The position numbers were made by a program, and so were the translations under genes. Below the pieces are notes generated by a model. The model searched no databases. It was not told the origin of the DNA and was given only the letters and a program-made list of their open reading frames with translations. A stretch of 8,385 nucleotides of DNA, taken from positions 1 through 8,385 of the forward strand of contig NZ_CALKTQ010000182.1 of assembly GCF_937997465.1 (NCBI RefSeq). Reading direction: 5' to 3'. The DNA comes from an uncultured Campylobacter sp. (lineage in GTDB: Bacteria > Campylobacterota > Campylobacteria > Campylobacterales > Campylobacteraceae). Of the stretch, positions 6,320 to 8,385 are shown in pieces (the stretch's first letter is position 1; each line of letters begins with the position of its first letter).

Positions 6320-7633
6320 TTAAAACGAGATATGCATGCTAAGCGCGATGATACAAAGCGTAAGCGCCATCGGCACGTAGATATATCTGCCCGTAAAATA
6401 CCAAAACGCGCCTTGTTTTTTTGCCGCGCCAGTGTTGATCTCGTCCATAATCTCCTCTTTTTTGATGACCCAAAACCACGACGCCGCGCCGATCACCGCG
6501 CCAATAGGGATAATGTAGATAGAGACAAAGTCCATCCACGGCCCCCAGCTAGTTATGGCTTCCATATTTACGCCTATGCCAAAGCATATTATGCAAAGCG
6601 CGATCAACACGACGCCGCGCTTTAGCTTGGGAAATTTGTGCATTATCGACTCGGCGACTGCTTCGAACATATTTTGCAGCGAGGTCACGCCACCAAAAAT
6701 CACCGCCGTAAATAAAATAATCGCGAAAATTTGACCACCGGGCATGTCTTGTAAAATTTTAGGCAGCGTTACGAAAAGTAACCCGGGTCCCGCCGCAGGA
6801 TCCATTCCGTAGGCAAAAACCGCAGGCAGCATAACAAGCGCCGCCGTCATCGCCGCGATCGTATCAAAGATCGCCGTCTTTTGCGCGCTATCTACGACAT
6901 CCTCGTCCTTTGATAGATACGCGCCGTAGACGATCATACCAGAGCCCGTGATAGATAACGAGAAAAAGGCCTGACCCATCGCCGCAACCCACACCATAGG
7001 ATCAGCTAGCTTGCCCCAGTCGCTGTGAAAGACGAATTTATACCCGCCAAACGCCCCGTCTAAAAACGCCACCCTGATAGCCAGGATAAAAAATAGCACG
7101 AAAAATAGCGGCATCATGATTTTATTTGTCTTTTCGATACTGTGTGCGCCGAAAAATAGCGTAATTAACGTACCTGCAACGACGATAAAGTGAAACGGCA
7201 CGACAGAATAGGACGAAAGCGCAAAGGACTCAAACCAAGTGTTCGTATCCACCGTCATCAGCGAGCCTGTGATCGCCTGAAATAGCGCCTTTAAAACATA
7301 TGCGATGATGACTGCGTAGCCGATAGCGATACACATCGAGCCAGCCAGTGGTATCCAGCCTAAAATTTTACCGAAAGTGCCCCAGTTTCGGCTTTTCCAC
7401 GCGTATTCGTATGAGCCTAGCGTGCCTGTTTTGGCACGTCTGCCGATAGCGTACTCGGCAGATAGCCCCACGTAGGAAAATATCGCGATAAAAAACAGAT
7501 AAACGAGCAAAAACGCGCCGCCGCCGTTCGTACCGACCTTATAAGGAAACCCCCAGACGTTGGCCATACCGATAGCCGAGCCCACGCAAGCGATGATAAA
7601 CGCCCAGCGTGACGTGAAATTTGTTTTGTGCAT
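6320..7633 (-). CDS. Sodium-dependent transporter, neurotransmitter:sodium symporter family
   Basis: A 437-residue LeuT-fold inner-membrane protein with about 11 helices, expected to import a small solute, often an amino acid, with Na+. Helix 1 carries GSAIGMANVWGFPYK and NGGGAF. Helix 6 has QAFFSLSITGSG and helix 8 has FGGVTS; by alignment with LeuT these keep N25 (LeuT N27) and the Na2-site Thr-Ser pair. G28 replaces LeuT R30 of the extracellular gate while its partner aspartate is kept as D368. The substrate cannot be told. The start is placed at the ATG at 7633, with GGA 7 nt upstream. An in-frame TTG at 7663 overlaps the likely -10 box and would lie outside the mRNA. It is the first gene of the probable four-gene operon. 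Confidence 0.94.
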   Translation of the reverse strand: MHKTNFTSRWAFIIACVGSAIGMANVWGFPYKVGTNGGGAFLLVYLFFIAIFSYVGLSAEYAIGRRAKTGTLGSYEYAWKSRNWGTFGKILGWIPLAGSMCIAIGYAVIIAYVLKALFQAITGSLMTVDTNTWFESFALSSYSVVPFHFIVVAGTLITLFFGAHSIEKTNKIMMPLFFVLFFILAIRVAFLDGAFGGYKFVFHSDWGKLADPMVWVAAMGQAFFSLSITGSGMIVYGAYLSKDEDVVDSAQKTAIFDTIAAMTAALVMLPAVFAYGMDPAAGPGLLFVTLPKILQDMPGGQIFAIILFTAVIFGGVTSLQNMFEAVAESIMHKFPKLKRGVVLIALCIICFGIGVNMEAITSWGPWMDFVSIYIIPIGAVIGAASWFWVIKKEEIMDEINTGAAKKQGAFWYFTGRYIYVPMALTLCIIALSMHISF

Positions 7634-7662
7634 TTGATATCCGTTTAGATTAAATTTTTTCA

Positions 7663-7668
7663 ATTATA
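7663..7668 (-). promoter_or_regulatory. Probable -10 box of the transporter-uup operon
   Basis: A perfect TATAAT on the minus strand lies 29 nt before the ATG at 7633, behind the T-rich sequence CTTTTTATTAGCTTAATCAAG. It predicts transcription from about 7656. It is the only promoter-like element seen ahead of the four-gene operon. Confidence 0.7.
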
Positions 7669-7695
7669 CTTGATTAAGCTAATAAAAAGATTATG

Positions 7696-7707
7696 CCTGC
7701 TCGCAGG
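7696..7707. promoter_or_regulatory. Small palindrome between divergent promoters
   Basis: CCTGC (7696-7700) and GCAGG (7703-7707) form a 12-nt inverted repeat with a 2-nt centre. It lies just upstream of the expected -35 region of the minus-strand promoter and about 47 nt from the plus-strand -10 box. A second inverted repeat, TTAAA-ACGC-TTTAA, lies at 7727-7740. The position would suit a regulator, but the arms are short and may be chance. Confidence 0.3.
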
Positions 7708-7753
7708 GAAAACGCGCCGTGCCGCCTTAAAACGCTTTAAATTTATATTTGGG

Positions 7754-7759
7754 TATAAT
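7754..7759 (+). promoter_or_regulatory. Probable -10 box of the MATE gene
   Basis: A perfect TATAAT lies 38 nt before the ATG at 7798, behind TTTAAATTTATATTTGGG, a good match to the Campylobacter vegetative pattern of T-rich DNA, then TTTG and TATAAT. Confidence 0.75.
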
Positions 7760-7797
7760 CGCGCGTTATCTAAAATCCACGTTACAAAAGAGAAATT

Positions 7798-8385
7798 ATG
7801 AATTTATCGCTCAAAAAGCTCACTATACCGATATTTTTGGATATGTTTTTGCACTTCGTGACGCTCATCATAAACACCTACATGGTGACCAAGGTCAGCG
7901 TCCATCTAGTCGGCGCCATGGGTGCTGGCAACCAGATAATGGATCTTTTTATGACCATTTTTAGCTTCCTTAGCGTGGGCTGCTCAGTCGTGGTCGCTCA
8001 GGCTCTAGGCGCGCGAAATCACAACCTAGCCAAACGCGTCATACACGCTAGCATCACGTTTAACACGATCATCGGCCTTGGCAGCGCGGTTTTTATTTAC
8101 TTTTTCGGGTTTGAGATTTTAGAGCTTTTAAACGTCCCCGAGCAGCTTCGTGCCCAGAGTTTTGGTTACTTGCATATGCTCGGTATCGCGCTAGCCTTTG
8201 ACGGTATCGGCATGGTGCTTGCAGCCGTGCTTCGCGTTTACAACTTCGCCACCGCCGTCATGCTAGTTTCGCTGCTCATGAACGTCATCACCCTTTGCGG
8301 TAACGCCATCGCACTTTTTGGCTGGCTGGGACTACCAAACTACGGCCTCTACGGCGTCGCGGTTTCGACCGTCGTCGGAAGGCTA
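7798..8385 (+). CDS. MATE-family efflux transporter, N-terminal part
   Basis: The first 196 residues of an integral membrane protein that runs off the window; full MATE proteins have about 12 helices and 440-460 residues. The N-terminus has the family layout: a proline early in helix 1 (TIPIFLDMF), then IINTYMVTKVSVHLVGAMGAGNQ, a second helix ending in VVVAQALGARN, and further helices with PEQLRAQSFGYLHMLG. MATE proteins export drugs or metabolites in exchange for Na+ or H+; the substrate here is unknown. N26 stands where MdtK/NorM-type members have aspartate in helix 1. The ATG has AAGAG 5 nt upstream and a TATAAT promoter in front. It diverges from the sodium-symporter operon, sharing a 164-nt spacer. 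Confidence 0.92.
   Translation, partial: MNLSLKKLTIPIFLDMFLHFVTLIINTYMVTKVSVHLVGAMGAGNQIMDLFMTIFSFLSVGCSVVVAQALGARNHNLAKRVIHASITFNTIIGLGSAVFIYFFGFEILELLNVPEQLRAQSFGYLHMLGIALAFDGIGMVLAAVLRVYNFATAVMLVSLLMNVITLCGNAIALFGWLGLPNYGLYGVAVSTVVGRL

Noticed and set aside
5145..6323. Open frames of 130 and 191 residues antisense to uup
   Set aside because: Serine/arginine-rich shadows of the conserved ABC-F gene, with no independent signals.
7749..7964. 71-residue plus-strand frame overlapping the MATE start
   Set aside because: It begins inside the promoter box region and is out of frame with the clear MATE protein.

Overview
The window looks like chromosomal DNA of a motile Campylobacter with fairly high GC, in the group of oral or human-associated species such as C. 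showae, C. rectus or C. curvus. The genus call rests on a close match to Campylobacter FlaC, on vegetative promoters that are a TATAAT box behind T-rich DNA with no clear -35, and on many AAATTT words between genes. The base composition is well above that of C. jejuni. The species is inference. No mobile element, phage gene, CRISPR array, tRNA or rRNA was found.

Layout. Bases 1-557 (+) hold the 3' end of dnaK, followed by hairpins and a good intrinsic terminator. Bases 558-852 contain no gene, only terminator structures, nine AAATTT words and a promoter. At 853-1284 (+) lies a small four-helix membrane protein that resembles the CopD/DUF2269 fold. It converges on flaC (1490-2248, -), which encodes a secreted flagellin-like protein and has its own terminator at about 1425-1472. 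Apart from this terminator and a short unassigned stem, nothing is seen in 1285-1489.

From 7633 down to 2345 the minus strand carries what looks like one operon in this order: sodium:neurotransmitter-symporter-family transporter, Uup-type ABC-F ATPase, 148-residue two-helix membrane protein, and 511-residue DKNYY-repeat membrane protein. The gaps are 9 nt, a 4-nt stop/start overlap, and 46 nt. Three of the four starts are not ATG (GTG, TTG, TTG). flaC follows 96 nt later with its own probable promoter and no terminator in front of it. A MATE-family transporter runs divergently from 7798 off the right edge, and the 164-nt spacer before it holds two back-to-back promoters.

How the genes fit together. 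dnaK (protein folding) and flaC (flagellar export) are independent units. The operon joins a Na+-coupled solute importer, a ribosome-acting ABC-F protein and two uncharacterised inner-membrane proteins. Nothing in the sequence shows a shared pathway, but the tight coupling of the last three genes makes the two unknown proteins the least explained part of the window. I see no clear evidence of an entirely new system.
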